Below are positions 14,137 through 23,481 of a stretch of DNA of 39,041 nucleotides, piece after piece. The stretch is taken from NCBI RefSeq assembly GCF_000934755.1, contig NZ_JYNP01000052.1, forward strand, positions 1-39,041, given 5' to 3'. The translations under genes and the position numbers were made by a program. The stretch is from Desulfonatronovibrio magnus (GTDB lineage: Bacteria > Desulfobacterota > Desulfovibrionia > Desulfovibrionales > Desulfonatronovibrionaceae). Under the pieces are notes generated by a model. The model saw only the letters and a list, made by a program, of their open reading frames with translations. It made no database searches and was not told the DNA's origin. Every line of letters starts with the position of its first letter. Position 1 is the stretch's first letter.

Positions 14137-17118
14137 CTACCAATTTAAAGTTTTCTTCCAGGCCTTTGCCAAATCAGAAATTCTGGCGGACATGAGCAAT
14201 TTTTCTCCGCTTTGAACCTTAAGCTCATCAGCTGATATTGTTTCACCAATGCAGGCCCATATCTGTCCGGAAAACAGTTTTTCAAAATCTGCCCTGTCCT
14301 CAGGCCTTACGCTTACCAGAAAACGACTCGCAGATTCACTGTAGAAGAGGTCCGGCCAATAGGCGTTATGATCATCAGCTGGTACCAGATCCATGTCAAT
14401 GCAAGCCCCCTTTCCGCCGCCTATGGCCATTTCAGTCAAAGCAACTCCGAGCCCACCGTCGGAAAGGTCATGACAGGCAGTTACTAATTTTTTGCGCATG
14501 GCCTCATGTAACGTAAGGTATCTTTGCCGGGCTGAAAGTGCGTCTACCTGAGGAACCTGCCCACAATTAACGCCAAGCCTGGAATGGTATTCACTGCCGC
14601 CCAGCTCTACCCTGGTCAACCCCAGAATATAAATTGCCTCCTGAGATGACTTGAAGTCAGATGACACGCACAGATTGATATCGTCAATTACACTCATAAC
14701 GGAAAAAAGCACTGTGGGCGGTATGGATATCCTCATATCTCCGGATACATAATCGTTTTTCATGGAATCCTTTCCTGAAACACAGGGAACCCCATAAGCT
14801 CGACAATAGTGAGCCAGGGCCTGATTGGCCCGGACCAGCTGAGCCAGCTTATACCGGCCATCTGGATTTTTATCTGAAACTACAGGATCACACCAGCAAA
14901 AGTTATCAACACCGGCCATGTGCCGCAAATTTCCACCTACTGCCACATTATTGCGCACAGCCTCATCAATGGCATTGGCCATCATCCAGTAGGCATCATA
15001 ATCGCTGTATTTTGGGCAAATGCCATTGGAGATGACCAACCCTGTGTTTTTGGCAAGATCCGGCCTGACAACTGCAGCATCACCTGGACCATCAGCATTC
15101 ACTCCCATTAGTGGTTTAATGACGCTGCCACCCTGCACTTCATGATCATATTGCCTGATGATATATTCCCTGGAACAGATATTGAGCCTGCCAAGCATTT
15201 CAGACAAAAATTCACCTGATTCCTGAACACCTTTTTGAATGACCTGTTCAGGAAAGACAGGCTTTTGCCATTCAGCCTCCAGCTTCATCTGGGACAAACC
15301 ATTGTGTAGAAAATCCATTTCAAGACAGGCCACATGCTTTGCACCGTACCTTACCTTGAACATGCCGTCAGAAGTAAAACGACCAAGTACAGTGGCTTCA
15401 ACATCCATCTCTGCGGCCAGGGAAAGAAACTCCTCAATCCTGCTTTCCGGAACAGCCAGTGTCATCCGCTCCTGAGCTTCGGACAAAAGAATTTCCCAGG
15501 GCTTTAAACCGTCATATTTTAAAGGAGCAAGACTGAGATCTAAGTCACAACCACCTGAATCCTCAGCCATCTCGCCTACTGAAGACGAGAGCCCTCCTGC
15601 GCCGTTGTCGGTTATAGCATTATACAGTCCCATATCTCTGGCCCGCATTATAAAGTCATACATTTTGCGCTGGGTGATGGGATCACCAATCTGGACAGCA
15701 GTAGCTGGAGAACCTTCATGAAGTTCTTCAGAAGAAAATGTAGCACCGTGGATTCCATCCTTACCTATGCGCCCCCCGGTCATGACTATCAGGTCTCCAG
15801 GCAGAGCCTTTTTTTCATATCCGGGCCGGCCATGAATAAAGGCTGGCATCGTGCCCACTGTGCCGCAAAAGACTAAGGGTTTACCAAGATATCGTTCCTC
15901 AAAAACCACAGCGCCGTTGACTGTAGGAATACCTGATTTGTTGCCTCCGTGCTCAACTCCTTCTCGCACTCCCTCCATGACCCTGCGCGGATGCAGCAGC
16001 CTGGGAGGAAGTTTCTGGTCATAAAATGGAGAAGCAAAACAAAATACATCTGTGTTGCATAAAAGATTCGCACCCATGCCTGTACCCATGGGATCGCGGT
16101 TTACCCCGACAATTCCAGTGAGGGCTCCTCCATAAGGATCAAGAGCGGATGGGCTGTTATGAGTCTCAACCTTGATGCATACATCCATTTCTTCATCAAA
16201 AGCGATAACTCCGGCATTATCTTTGAAGACAGACTGACAAAAATCTTTGTCCCCCTTTTGCCTGCGAATATCTTTGGTACTGCCCGCAATGAAAGTATTA
16301 AACAGACTGTCTACCCGTTCTGTTCTGCCGGTATCTTTGTTGTGATAATTGATCAAAGCATTGAAAATCTTGTGTTTGCAGTGCTCGGACCAGGTCTGGG
16401 CGAGGCATTCCAGCTCAACATCAGTGGGTTGCCCTGGAAGCTTCAGGGATTTCCTGTTCTCGGATATCTGTGGCCTGTCGTAATATTCTCTTATGGTATG
16501 CATCTCTTCTAAACTTAAGGCCAGAACCATCTCGCGGCTAAGACGCATAAGTTCTTCATCATTTAAGCTTTTCAAGTCAATGGTTTCTACCTTGTCACCG
16601 GCTTTGCCGGTCACTTTGGGCTCAACCAGATCAAATCCAGGTTCCTGCTGCCATTGCTGAAGATTTTTAATATCAAAGCGCTGAATAAGCTCATTGGCGA
16701 GAAGATCTGCAGCAATATGTTCTATTGTTTCCCGCGTTAATTCGCCTTTTATCAGGTACTGCCTGCTGGTGTAGACCTGAATTCTCTCATCTTTTTCTCC
16801 AAGGACCATGCGCAGGGTCTGGGCTGCAGTGCGTCCCTGATTGTCAGTAACTCCCGGGCGATATCCCACTTCTATGATCCAGTCGAAGTCCCGGGCCAGT
16901 GGTGTAAAAGAAGGCTGATGCAGAACCGGATCATGCAGTATCTGTTTTTCCAGTACCTCCTGCTGCTGCATACCGGTTATGCCGGATATGGTAAAACAGT
17001 CAATCACCCTGACCGAATCTACAGCAATTTTCAGTTCATCAGCGATCTTTCCCGCAATCTTCCTGCCCTGAACATCTACAACTCTTTCAAGAAGACCAAG
17101 TTCTAATTTAACCAGCAT
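14137..17118 (-). CDS. purL: Phosphoribosylformylglycinamidine synthase, PurS-PurL fusion
   Basis: 993 residues. Residues about 1-90 and 90-160 resemble PurS-type domains. From about 200 the PurL body follows: a linker region with CLAQTWSEHCKHKIFNALI, the ATP- and FGAR-site segment VETHNSPSALDPYGGALTGI, then a run RVMEGVREGVEHGGNKSG and the DNGAGGLSSSVGEMAEDSGG motif. The second half is a repeat of the AIR-synthase fold (VSGKDSMKNDY and ACHDLSDGGLGVALTEMAIG). It makes FGAM from FGAR in purine synthesis. No glutaminase domain is fused, so a separate PurQ must exist elsewhere. Start ATG 17118 has AGGAG about 12 nt upstream. It follows the HDOD-GGDEF gene by 95 bp. Confidence 0.9.
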   Translation of the reverse strand: MLVKLELGLLERVVDVQGRKIAGKIADELKIAVDSVRVIDCFTISGITGMQQQEVLEKQILHDPVLHQPSFTPLARDFDWIIEVGYRPGVTDNQGRTAAQTLRMVLGEKDERIQVYTSRQYLIKGELTRETIEHIAADLLANELIQRFDIKNLQQWQQEPGFDLVEPKVTGKAGDKVETIDLKSLNDEELMRLSREMVLALSLEEMHTIREYYDRPQISENRKSLKLPGQPTDVELECLAQTWSEHCKHKIFNALINYHNKDTGRTERVDSLFNTFIAGSTKDIRRQKGDKDFCQSVFKDNAGVIAFDEEMDVCIKVETHNSPSALDPYGGALTGIVGVNRDPMGTGMGANLLCNTDVFCFASPFYDQKLPPRLLHPRRVMEGVREGVEHGGNKSGIPTVNGAVVFEERYLGKPLVFCGTVGTMPAFIHGRPGYEKKALPGDLIVMTGGRIGKDGIHGATFSSEELHEGSPATAVQIGDPITQRKMYDFIMRARDMGLYNAITDNGAGGLSSSVGEMAEDSGGCDLDLSLAPLKYDGLKPWEILLSEAQERMTLAVPESRIEEFLSLAAEMDVEATVLGRFTSDGMFKVRYGAKHVACLEMDFLHNGLSQMKLEAEWQKPVFPEQVIQKGVQESGEFLSEMLGRLNICSREYIIRQYDHEVQGGSVIKPLMGVNADGPGDAAVVRPDLAKNTGLVISNGICPKYSDYDAYWMMANAIDEAVRNNVAVGGNLRHMAGVDNFCWCDPVVSDKNPDGRYKLAQLVRANQALAHYCRAYGVPCVSGKDSMKNDYVSGDMRISIPPTVLFSVMSVIDDINLCVSSDFKSSQEAIYILGLTRVELGGSEYHSRLGVNCGQVPQVDALSARQRYLTLHEAMRKKLVTACHDLSDGGLGVALTEMAIGGGKGACIDMDLVPADDHNAYWPDLFYSESASRFLVSVRPEDRADFEKLFSGQIWACIGETISADELKVQSGEKLLMSARISDLAKAWKKTLNW

Positions 17119-17213
17119 GATTTATGAAACTCCTAAACTTTTTGAAAAAGGACTAAACTGTTGCATTAACGTGGAACACCTGACAGTAAAAGATATCAGG
17201 AGAAAAACATGGC

Positions 17214-19697
17214 TTATGCCCATATATATGAATTTCCAGGATTTTTCTTAGCTGCAAACAAAGCCTTATCAGCCCTGCCAAGCAATTCTTCCTTGCTCTC
17301 TCCATCCTGCATAATAGCCAGGCCAATGCTCAAACTGACATTGTAGTCGAAATCTGATTCAAAGGACTTGATAAATCTTTTGACCAGTTCCTCAAGCCGT
17401 TTTGCGTCGGTTTCCGTAATCAGCAGCACAAATTCATCACCGCCAAATCTGAAAGGATAGTCCATGCCTCTTCTGGAATTGTTAATGAGCAGCCTTCCAA
17501 AACTTCTCAATGCTTCATCGCCAGCCTGGTGACCATAACGATCGTTGAACTCCTTGAACATATCCAGATCAAAAAAAACGAGCCCCAGTCCCAGGTTCTT
17601 ACGTACAGCGCGCTGGGTTTCCCTCTCTAAAAATATGGCAAACTGATGCCGGTTGAAAACCCTGGTCAGGTGATCAAAAGTAGCCTGTTTTTTAATCTTG
17701 GCTTCCAGCCTGCGGATGGCTGTCAGATCTCTGCCCACTATAAGATATCGTGGACTTGATGTTCCGCTCAAGGGAGTGCAGATAAGTTCCAGTGACTTAC
17801 TGGTGCTGTTCATGATAAGATTGACTTCAATGGGTATCTCTGTCTTGTTCAGGACATCTGGGCCCCAGCCCAGTCCAAGTATAGATGATGGCTGTGCCAT
17901 ATTAAAAAAATTCTTACCAGTCAGCTCTTTTTTATATTGCGGAGAAACAAATTGAATTATGCCATTTTTATCCACAATAAAAACAAGATCCTGCATGGAG
18001 TTGACAATACCTCGCAATTGCTCGCTCTGCCTGAAAACATCCTTTTCAAGAGTTGTCACTTCTGTAATGTCTTCCAGCAGAACAAGAATCTGAAGCACAC
18101 CATCCACGCTAACCTTGTGAGCACTAAGATGCCAGCACGGTTCATGACTGTTTTCCATGCGTGTCTCTAAAGGACAAAAAAGCTTGCTGTACTTTGTCTG
18201 ATTCGGGCTCAGGAAATCATTCCAGGTCTCATCATCAGGAATGTGCGTCAACTCAGCTGCCAATTCCCAGAACTGTCTGTCGCCCGGTTCTGCATCAAGA
18301 CTGAAAATTTCTTTGAAGCGATTATTTGTCTGCAGAATTTTTCCAGCACTTGAAACCCTGGCTACAGCTACCGGCAGAGAATCCATAATCATGGCCTTGC
18401 AAGTAGTGCTCATGGTCCTGTAATAATAGGCTTCAAAGGTACGGGTCAGGAAATTGATGTATAAATCTACTTCAGCGACAGTTTCTTCGCCCAGCGATCC
18501 AGACACCTTTATATAGCCTTTATCCTGCAGGTAAAAATGAATTCCGGCCTTATCTAATCTGTCTTCATCCACAGTCTGATTAGGCAGGGGCTCAACTCCA
18601 TTGGCCCGCGAACAAAAATAATGATTCATCTCCCCGGTCATGGGCGACAAAAGCGCAATTTCAAACTCATCTATCCCCCACAACCAGTGCAGCTGTTTAA
18701 GTATTGTCCTCACCACATGGTACAGATCACCCTGAACATCCTGCAATTCCTGAGCGGCAAAGTACAGATCCTGAATTTTGACTACGGGAAAATTATGATA
18801 TTCTATTTCTTCGTCATTGCTGCTTATGCTTAAACTCTGACACATTGTCTTGAAACGGGTGGAGATGGTTGACCTGACCCGCTCAAAAGCATCTTCGTCT
18901 AACCCCAGGATATTCCTGGCAATACTGCGCACCCTGAACAGCTGAGAAATATTGTTTTCACTCATCTCCACTTCAGCCCAGTAAGTAGCAAGGATCAATG
19001 TCCGGGCAGGGGAATCATGGTCTTTAATGTTTTCAAGGTCGTGATGACTAATTAACAATTCGCATTCTGACCGGGGAAATCCCCAGGAGGAGAGCAGATC
19101 CATTGTCAGAAAAGTATGGTTAACCCCCCAGTGACTTTCTTCTTCCTCAAGCTGATGTGGACGCAAAGTAAGCAGACCATATTTTTCTTTCCTGCATAAC
19201 GAGGCATACTTTTTCAGTCTTGGATCATCAGAACAACACAGCAGTAGAAGGGACAAGTCTTTAACCATGGCACAAACATACAAAGAATCAGCCTGTGGAA
19301 GCTTGAGTTCCCTGGCCAGCAGTTCTGCAGCCATGGCACTCCAGAGAATAACAGCCCAGTTCTGGTATTCTAAATGCTCACATTTACTAAGACGCTCTGT
19401 CAGGCTTTTTTTCATGGTTACGGATATGGCCAGCTTGAGTATCTCGGCACTGCCAAGGATAACCATGGCCCTTTTCAAGTCGCTGACTTTCTGATTCAGA
19501 CCATAATATGGTGAATTGGCGAGAGACATGATCGTTACTGTAAGGCCTGGATCAATTGAGACAATTTTGCTCATCTCGGAAAAATCCGGAGAAGACTTGG
19601 AAGCCTCTTTAATCAGTTGCGGCATTACAGGAGGGAAAACAAGATTCAGGCAGTCCCGTAATGGCTTGATAATATCTCTCGAAATATTGCTGTCCAT
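17214..19697 (-). CDS. HDOD-PAS-PAS-GGDEF regulator, probable diguanylate cyclase
   Basis: 827 residues from ATG 19697, four bases after the stop of the polyprenyl synthase. Approximate order: HDOD domain 15-215 (PPVMPQLIKEASKSSPDFSE, then IDPGLTVTIMSLANSPYY), a GAF-like region 300-420, PAS 430-535, PAS 550-650, and GGDEF 660-815. The GGDEF loop is intact (RFGGDEFVLL). The inhibitory I-site RGMD lies exactly five residues before it, so an active, product-inhibited cyclic-di-GMP synthase is expected. There is no EAL domain. HDOD proteins are usually signalling scaffolds. An ATG at 19844 in the same frame would bury it in the upstream gene, so it was rejected. The tight spacing suggests co-transcription with the isoprenoid gene, an unexpected partner. 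Confidence 0.85.
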   Translation of the reverse strand: MDSNISRDIIKPLRDCLNLVFPPVMPQLIKEASKSSPDFSEMSKIVSIDPGLTVTIMSLANSPYYGLNQKVSDLKRAMVILGSAEILKLAISVTMKKSLTERLSKCEHLEYQNWAVILWSAMAAELLARELKLPQADSLYVCAMVKDLSLLLLCCSDDPRLKKYASLCRKEKYGLLTLRPHQLEEEESHWGVNHTFLTMDLLSSWGFPRSECELLISHHDLENIKDHDSPARTLILATYWAEVEMSENNISQLFRVRSIARNILGLDEDAFERVRSTISTRFKTMCQSLSISSNDEEIEYHNFPVVKIQDLYFAAQELQDVQGDLYHVVRTILKQLHWLWGIDEFEIALLSPMTGEMNHYFCSRANGVEPLPNQTVDEDRLDKAGIHFYLQDKGYIKVSGSLGEETVAEVDLYINFLTRTFEAYYYRTMSTTCKAMIMDSLPVAVARVSSAGKILQTNNRFKEIFSLDAEPGDRQFWELAAELTHIPDDETWNDFLSPNQTKYSKLFCPLETRMENSHEPCWHLSAHKVSVDGVLQILVLLEDITEVTTLEKDVFRQSEQLRGIVNSMQDLVFIVDKNGIIQFVSPQYKKELTGKNFFNMAQPSSILGLGWGPDVLNKTEIPIEVNLIMNSTSKSLELICTPLSGTSSPRYLIVGRDLTAIRRLEAKIKKQATFDHLTRVFNRHQFAIFLERETQRAVRKNLGLGLVFFDLDMFKEFNDRYGHQAGDEALRSFGRLLINNSRRGMDYPFRFGGDEFVLLITETDAKRLEELVKRFIKSFESDFDYNVSLSIGLAIMQDGESKEELLGRADKALFAAKKNPGNSYIWA

Positions 19698-19701
19698 AGG
19701 T

Positions 19702-20670
19702 TTAGAATTTCCTGGTTTTGACCAGAACCAGCATCTCGTCCAGCATATCCCGTTCGTCGCACGCAGGAAATGAGTACAGCGCAGCTCTTGCTCTTTCAAG
19801 ATAGCCGTCAGCCAGTTCCCTGACCCTGTGATCAAAGCCATCATGCTGGATATTTAAAATAATATTTTCCAGTCCTTGCGGGTCCAGGCTGTTATTTGAG
19901 ATTTTTTGGAGCAGGCCGCTTTTTTCTGAACTCGAAAGAGATTCAAGATAAAGTATCAATGGCAGAGTTATCTTGCCTTCTCTTATGTCGTTACCATGCG
20001 GCTTGCCAAGCATACTGGTTTCTGCAGAGTAATCTAAGGCATCGTCCACAAGCTGAAATGCTATGCCAAGATTCATCCCGAATGAGGCAGCCATATCCTG
20101 CAAAAATTTGTCTGCCCGGGCCGCCATAGCTCCGCAACTGGCTGCTGCCTGGATCAGATAAGCGGTTTTACCCCGCACTATCTGAAAATAAATCTTCTCG
20201 TTCATCTCAGGATTTCTGCAGTTGTCAATTTCTTCTACTTCACCAGAAGCAGTCTGTAAAATGGCTTCTGCTACACAATAATTCATGGCTGGCACATCAT
20301 ACCTCGCCACAATCATATTAGCGAGGGCAAGCAAGGCATCACCTGCCAGAACTGTACGTTTTATACCAAATACCACATGAGCGGATTTTTTCCCTCTTCT
20401 AAGCTCAGCCTCATCAAGAATATCATCATGAATAAGCGTTGCTGAATGCAGAAATTCAAGAGAACAGGCCAGAGGATATATATCTTTGCAGCTGTGCTTA
20501 AGGCATCTGGCAATCAGCAGGGTCAACAAGGGGCGCAGCCTTTTACCGCCAGCGAGAAGAGTATACTCACCCACTTCTTTGACTAAGGGATTAAGAACCT
20601 GCAGCTCCTTTTGCAGCACAGTGTTAATGTTAGGCAGTTCTGAATTAAAAAAATCCTTAAGTTTGCTCAT
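19702..20670 (-). CDS. Polyprenyl diphosphate synthase (long-chain, menaquinone side chain)
   Basis: 322 residues. Family motifs are intact: GGKRLRP (41-47), first aspartate-rich motif DDILD (82-86) and second motif DDALD (209-213) with KPHGNDIREGK just after. Residues five and four before the first motif are Ala and Thr, small, as in long-chain (heptaprenyl/octaprenyl) synthases such as IspB/HepT, so a role in the menaquinone side chain is likely. That fits its position just downstream of mqnD and near ubiE. Its ribosome site is AGGGA, 6 nt upstream of ATG. The chain length is inferred. Confidence 0.85.
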   Translation of the reverse strand: MSKLKDFFNSELPNINTVLQKELQVLNPLVKEVGEYTLLAGGKRLRPLLTLLIARCLKHSCKDIYPLACSLEFLHSATLIHDDILDEAELRRGKKSAHVVFGIKRTVLAGDALLALANMIVARYDVPAMNYCVAEAILQTASGEVEEIDNCRNPEMNEKIYFQIVRGKTAYLIQAAASCGAMAARADKFLQDMAASFGMNLGIAFQLVDDALDYSAETSMLGKPHGNDIREGKITLPLILYLESLSSSEKSGLLQKISNNSLDPQGLENIILNIQHDGFDHRVRELADGYLERARAALYSFPACDERDMLDEMLVLVKTRKF

Positions 20671-20774
20671 TAATTTTCCCTATTGTTGTAATAATTTAGA
20701 CCTTTGTGTCTGTCCCCTGCTTTCCGGAACAAGTCTAAAAATATTACCTGTTGTTCACACCCTCTTTCATTCAC
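20671..20774. repeat. Short spacer with repeat fragment
   Basis: A piece TGTCTGTCCCCTGCTTTCCGG also occurs near 4135 and 13790. No gene. Confidence 0.4.
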
Positions 20775-21596
20775 TTACGCAGTACCTTCATTACCTCTTT
20801 CTATAACCCTGTTCCTGAGAAATTCCAGAGCTCTCAAGCCCTGGTCCCCCATGTCATAACTGTAGCGGTTAACATAGGCATTAATATGTTCACTTATAAC
20901 CTGGTCATTTATTTCCCTGGCAAGACTTCTTATCAAGGGCATGACCTGCTCAGGGTGCAATCTGACCAGGTCAAGACTCTTTCTGATCATCTGTTCAGCG
21001 TGTCGGACAAGCTCCGAGCCTGATTTTTTTCTGACCACAATGAGTCCCAAAGGCAATGGCAGACATTCTGTAGCCCTGTCCCACCAGTCACCGATATCCA
21101 AAGAAATCTCCAAACCAAGACTTTTATAAATCAACGCTGTTTCATGAATCAAGAGGCCCGCACAAACTGTGCCTTGCCTGACTGCCTGAGGGATTTCATG
21201 AAAAAGCATGGGAACAGGTTCAAAATCAAAATCAGCAGCTGCCTTTAACAGGGCATAGGCAGTAGTCTGCATACCTGGCACGGCAATAGTACGCGGCACT
21301 TTTTGCCATCCCGAGCGAACTACCAGTTTAGGTCCCTGTCCAAGACCGAACGCGCCCCCGCAACTGAGAACTTTATAATCTTCAAGAACAATGCCCTGGA
21401 CCGCGGATACCTTGATCATATCAACCAGACCTTCTGCTGCCATTTCATTGAGAGTCTGGACATCCTCCCAGACAAACCTGGTTCGCGCAAAGGGCAGATC
21501 ACCCACTAAACCCAGAATCCATGCCCCGAAAACATATGTATCATTGGGGCACGGGGAGATTGCCGCCAGCAATGACTGCTTCTGGTATATTGTCAT
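20775..21596 (-). CDS. mqnD: 1,4-dihydroxy-6-naphthoate synthase
   Basis: 273 residues. The family opening SPCPNDTYVF (14-23), the DVQTLNEMA segment and the GLLIHETALIY motif (148-158), whose His is the catalytic residue in MqnD, are all present. It converts cyclic dehypoxanthinyl futalosine to dihydroxynaphthoate in the futalosine route to menaquinone. The ribosome site before ATG 21596 is weak (AGTCAGAAT), though the start agrees with the family. It follows mqnB on the same strand but with 675 bp of repeats in between. MqnA, MqnC and MqnE are not in the window. Confidence 0.88.
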   Translation of the reverse strand: MTIYQKQSLLAAISPCPNDTYVFGAWILGLVGDLPFARTRFVWEDVQTLNEMAAEGLVDMIKVSAVQGIVLEDYKVLSCGGAFGLGQGPKLVVRSGWQKVPRTIAVPGMQTTAYALLKAAADFDFEPVPMLFHEIPQAVRQGTVCAGLLIHETALIYKSLGLEISLDIGDWWDRATECLPLPLGLIVVRKKSGSELVRHAEQMIRKSLDLVRLHPEQVMPLIRSLAREINDQVISEHINAYVNRYSYDMGDQGLRALEFLRNRVIERGNEGTA

Positions 21597-21610
21597 ATTC
21601 TGACTTTAGA

Positions 21611-21652
21611 GTTCAAAGTTCCTGGTTCCTGGTTCTTCGTTCCTGGTTGAAA
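21611..21652 (+). repeat. Heptamer tandem repeat GTTNNNN (6 units)
   Basis: Six consecutive 7-bp units all start GTT: GTTCAAA, GTTCCTG, GTTCCTG, GTTCTTC, GTTCCTG, GTTGAAA. It lies just upstream of mqnD. Confidence 0.75.
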
Positions 21653-21715
21653 GAAATTTCATCAATATATTGGGTTATATACCTGGTCTGGTCCGAAAGA
21701 CATGTTAAGTTTAAA

Positions 21716-22088
21716 AGCTCCTCACCCGGGCGGCCCGGGATTGAACGTGTGAGTAACTGTCTTTAAAGTGGAGCCTGCATCCTGCAGGCTATTTAATTCC
21801 AGACGGCTGGAAGCCGCCTCCACATTGAAGAACAGTCCCTTATTTGCAAATTGGGACAGTCCCCGCGAGGTACTATAAAAAAGATTGATGCTGCATTGGT
21901 TCCTGGAAGAAATTTGCTTTGATGAAAAAATCTACACAGCGAGGGACAATCCCTGTGCCAAGTGCAAAGTTCCCATCTTTGACGGAATTTTTCAGGCAAA
22001 TGTGCATCAATCATAAGCAAAAATCGTAAAAATATGAGAATTGTAACCGTCTGATTTTGTTAGCAAAACGATTCCAGTTACTTAGAAG
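21716..22088 (+). repeat. Dispersed repeat R1, copy B
   Basis: A long copy with the terminal hairpin (CTCACCCGGGCGGCCCGGG...GTGAG), the AGCCTGC/GCAGGCT and CGGCT-GGA-AGCCG hairpins, the inverted GGGACA motifs, the TTCCCATCTTTGACGGAA segment, and an end GATTCCAGTTACTTAGAAG. It lacks the CTCCGGGCTGTAAGCC module present in copies A and C. Confidence 0.8.
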
Positions 22089-22143
22089 AAGCTAATAGTT
22101 AATAGTTGAAGGGCAATAGCCTGAATTCACTGCCTTTCCCTAA

Positions 22144-22210
22144 TAACAAATAACAAATAACTAATAACGAATAACGAATAACGAATAACAAATAACGGAT
22201 AACAGATAAC
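22144..22210 (-). repeat. Heptamer tandem repeat GTTATNN (about 9.5 units)
   Basis: On the minus strand successive units read GTTATCT, GTTATCC, GTTATTT, GTTATTC (three times), GTTATTA, GTTATTT, GTTATTT. It is the same unit length and GTT phase as the array at 21611-21652, in the opposite orientation, so the two flank R1 copy B. Confidence 0.8.
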
Positions 22211-22271
22211 TGCGTTGTGGGCACAGCCCGCATTAGATATTCTGATTGAAAAGATGAATAAATGCGCCCGT

Positions 22272-22976
22272 TCAAGAAGTCTGAAGTGCTCGAGTCATAT
22301 AGTGCCATGTTCTGTTCAGAGCACTAAACGCGGATTTAAAGTTCCAGTCTTTTTTGTCCCTTGATCCCGCAAGATTTGATATTGTTCTGATTTCCAGGAA
22401 AGGAATATCGTGCCTGAAACAGGAGTACGCCAGAGCAAAACCTTCCATGTTTTCTATCTGTCCATGAAAATCAGAACGCAGCACCTTTGCATGTTCCGGT
22501 GTTGAACTGACACCAGCCACAGTGACACTGACTACTTCCATCCAGCTCGGATCAAGTTTCAGACCACCATAAGTAAACCCGCGCTCCACTAGTGAAAGAC
22601 GATTCCAGACAACACGTTCGCCTTCCTGATAAATGGGAAAACCAAGTATGGAAGCATCAGCAAAAAAGCCTGACCTCACCCCGTATTCAGGCCATACTTC
22701 CTCGCGAACTACGCAAACAGATCCCAATGGCAGAGTTTTGATATCATAAGATCCGGCAATGCCAAAATTAATTACCTGTTTAATCTGTGGGTTTGCAGCA
22801 AGGCATGCTTCTAAGGAAATGGCAGCATTTAAAGGCCCGACTCCACAGATTAAAAAACCAAACATGTTCCAGGTGAAGCGCTCTCCCACAATGATGCCCT
22901 CTAAATCTCTAAGGCTGATGGCGCCCCGCAGCAGCCAGTCCATTTCTTTGCCTGTGGCTGCAACAATTAGAATCAC
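22272..22976 (-). CDS. mqnB: Futalosine hydrolase
   Basis: 234 residues of the nucleoside phosphorylase/MTA-SAH nucleosidase fold: ILIVAATGKEMDWLL, GVGPLNAAISLEA, INFGIAGSYDIKTLPLGSVC, then a substrate segment QIENMEGFALAYSCF and EIRTISNLAGSRDKKDW. These are MqnB features; the enzyme removes hypoxanthine from futalosine. The start is GTG 22976: AAGGAG lies 6 nt upstream, and no ATG alternative gives a full N-terminus. It is divergent from the small DUF2065 gene, with 73 bp between start codons. Confidence 0.85.
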   Translation of the reverse strand: MILIVAATGKEMDWLLRGAISLRDLEGIIVGERFTWNMFGFLICGVGPLNAAISLEACLAANPQIKQVINFGIAGSYDIKTLPLGSVCVVREEVWPEYGVRSGFFADASILGFPIYQEGERVVWNRLSLVERGFTYGGLKLDPSWMEVVSVTVAGVSSTPEHAKVLRSDFHGQIENMEGFALAYSCFRHDIPFLEIRTISNLAGSRDKKDWNFKSAFSALNRTWHYMTRALQTS

Positions 22977-23049
22977 TCTATCTCCTTCCCGCCCTGACCT
23001 TCATCTTTTGTTCTTGCGATTTATACTTTGAGAATATATAGTTTCGGTT

Positions 23050-23250
23050 ATGCAGTTTGATTTTTCTCTGTTTATAACCGCGCTGGGACTTGCGTTTGTC
23101 ATTGAAGGGCTTCCATATTTCATCTGGGCGGAAAAAATGCCCCGCTTCCTGGAAATGATGTCTAAGCAACCAACCGCTAATCTGCGCAGGCTGGGTTTCA
23201 CAGCCATTATCCTGGGCATTCTCGTCATCTTTTTTGGCCGAAGCCTTTAA
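23050..23250 (+). CDS. DUF2065 (YjeT-like) small membrane protein
   Basis: 66 residues with two predicted membrane helices (FSLFITALGLAFVIEGLPYF and LGFTAIILGILVIFFGR) around a short basic loop (PTANLRRLG). The pattern EGLPYF...RRLG...ILG matches DUF2065, an inner-membrane protein of unknown role. No ribosome site is evident: an AT-rich TATATA lies about 10 nt before the ATG, so a leaderless or very short leader is possible. Confidence 0.75.
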   Translation: MQFDFSLFITALGLAFVIEGLPYFIWAEKMPRFLEMMSKQPTANLRRLGFTAIILGILVIFFGRSL

Positions 23251-23330
23251 CGCTTGCGAATTAAAAGTTATCTGTTATCAGCTGCAAGCGCTTCAATTGA
23301 ACGCGTCCGGGACTGAATGTGTGAGTAACT

Positions 23331-23432
23331 TACACCCATCAAAACCTGGATTCCGGCTTTCGCCGGAATGACGGTAAAGAGTAAGTACTTGCTTTAACCG
23401 TCATCCCGAACTTGATTCGGGATCCAGTTTCT
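23331..23432 (-). repeat. Dispersed repeat R2, copy 2 (opposite orientation to 8041-8140)
   Basis: It contains the same two stems as copy 1 in reverse complement. A truncated R1 end (GGGACTGAATGTGTGAGTAA) abuts it at about 23308-23330. The gene-free stretch 23251-23481 holds nothing else. Confidence 0.75.
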
Positions 23433-23481
23433 TTAAGTTGCTTGTAAAATCACCTGTCAAAAAGTTCCCATTCAAGACCTT

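Noticed and set aside
21793-22020. Recurring peptide MLMIDAHLPEKFRQRWELC, also at 27635-27904
   Set aside because: Both are minus-strand frames inside R1 copies; identity of the peptide follows from repeat identity, and other copies carry stops. No ribosome site.
22144-22210. CRISPR-like array
   Set aside because: Units are 7 bp with no spacers; it is a simple tandem repeat.
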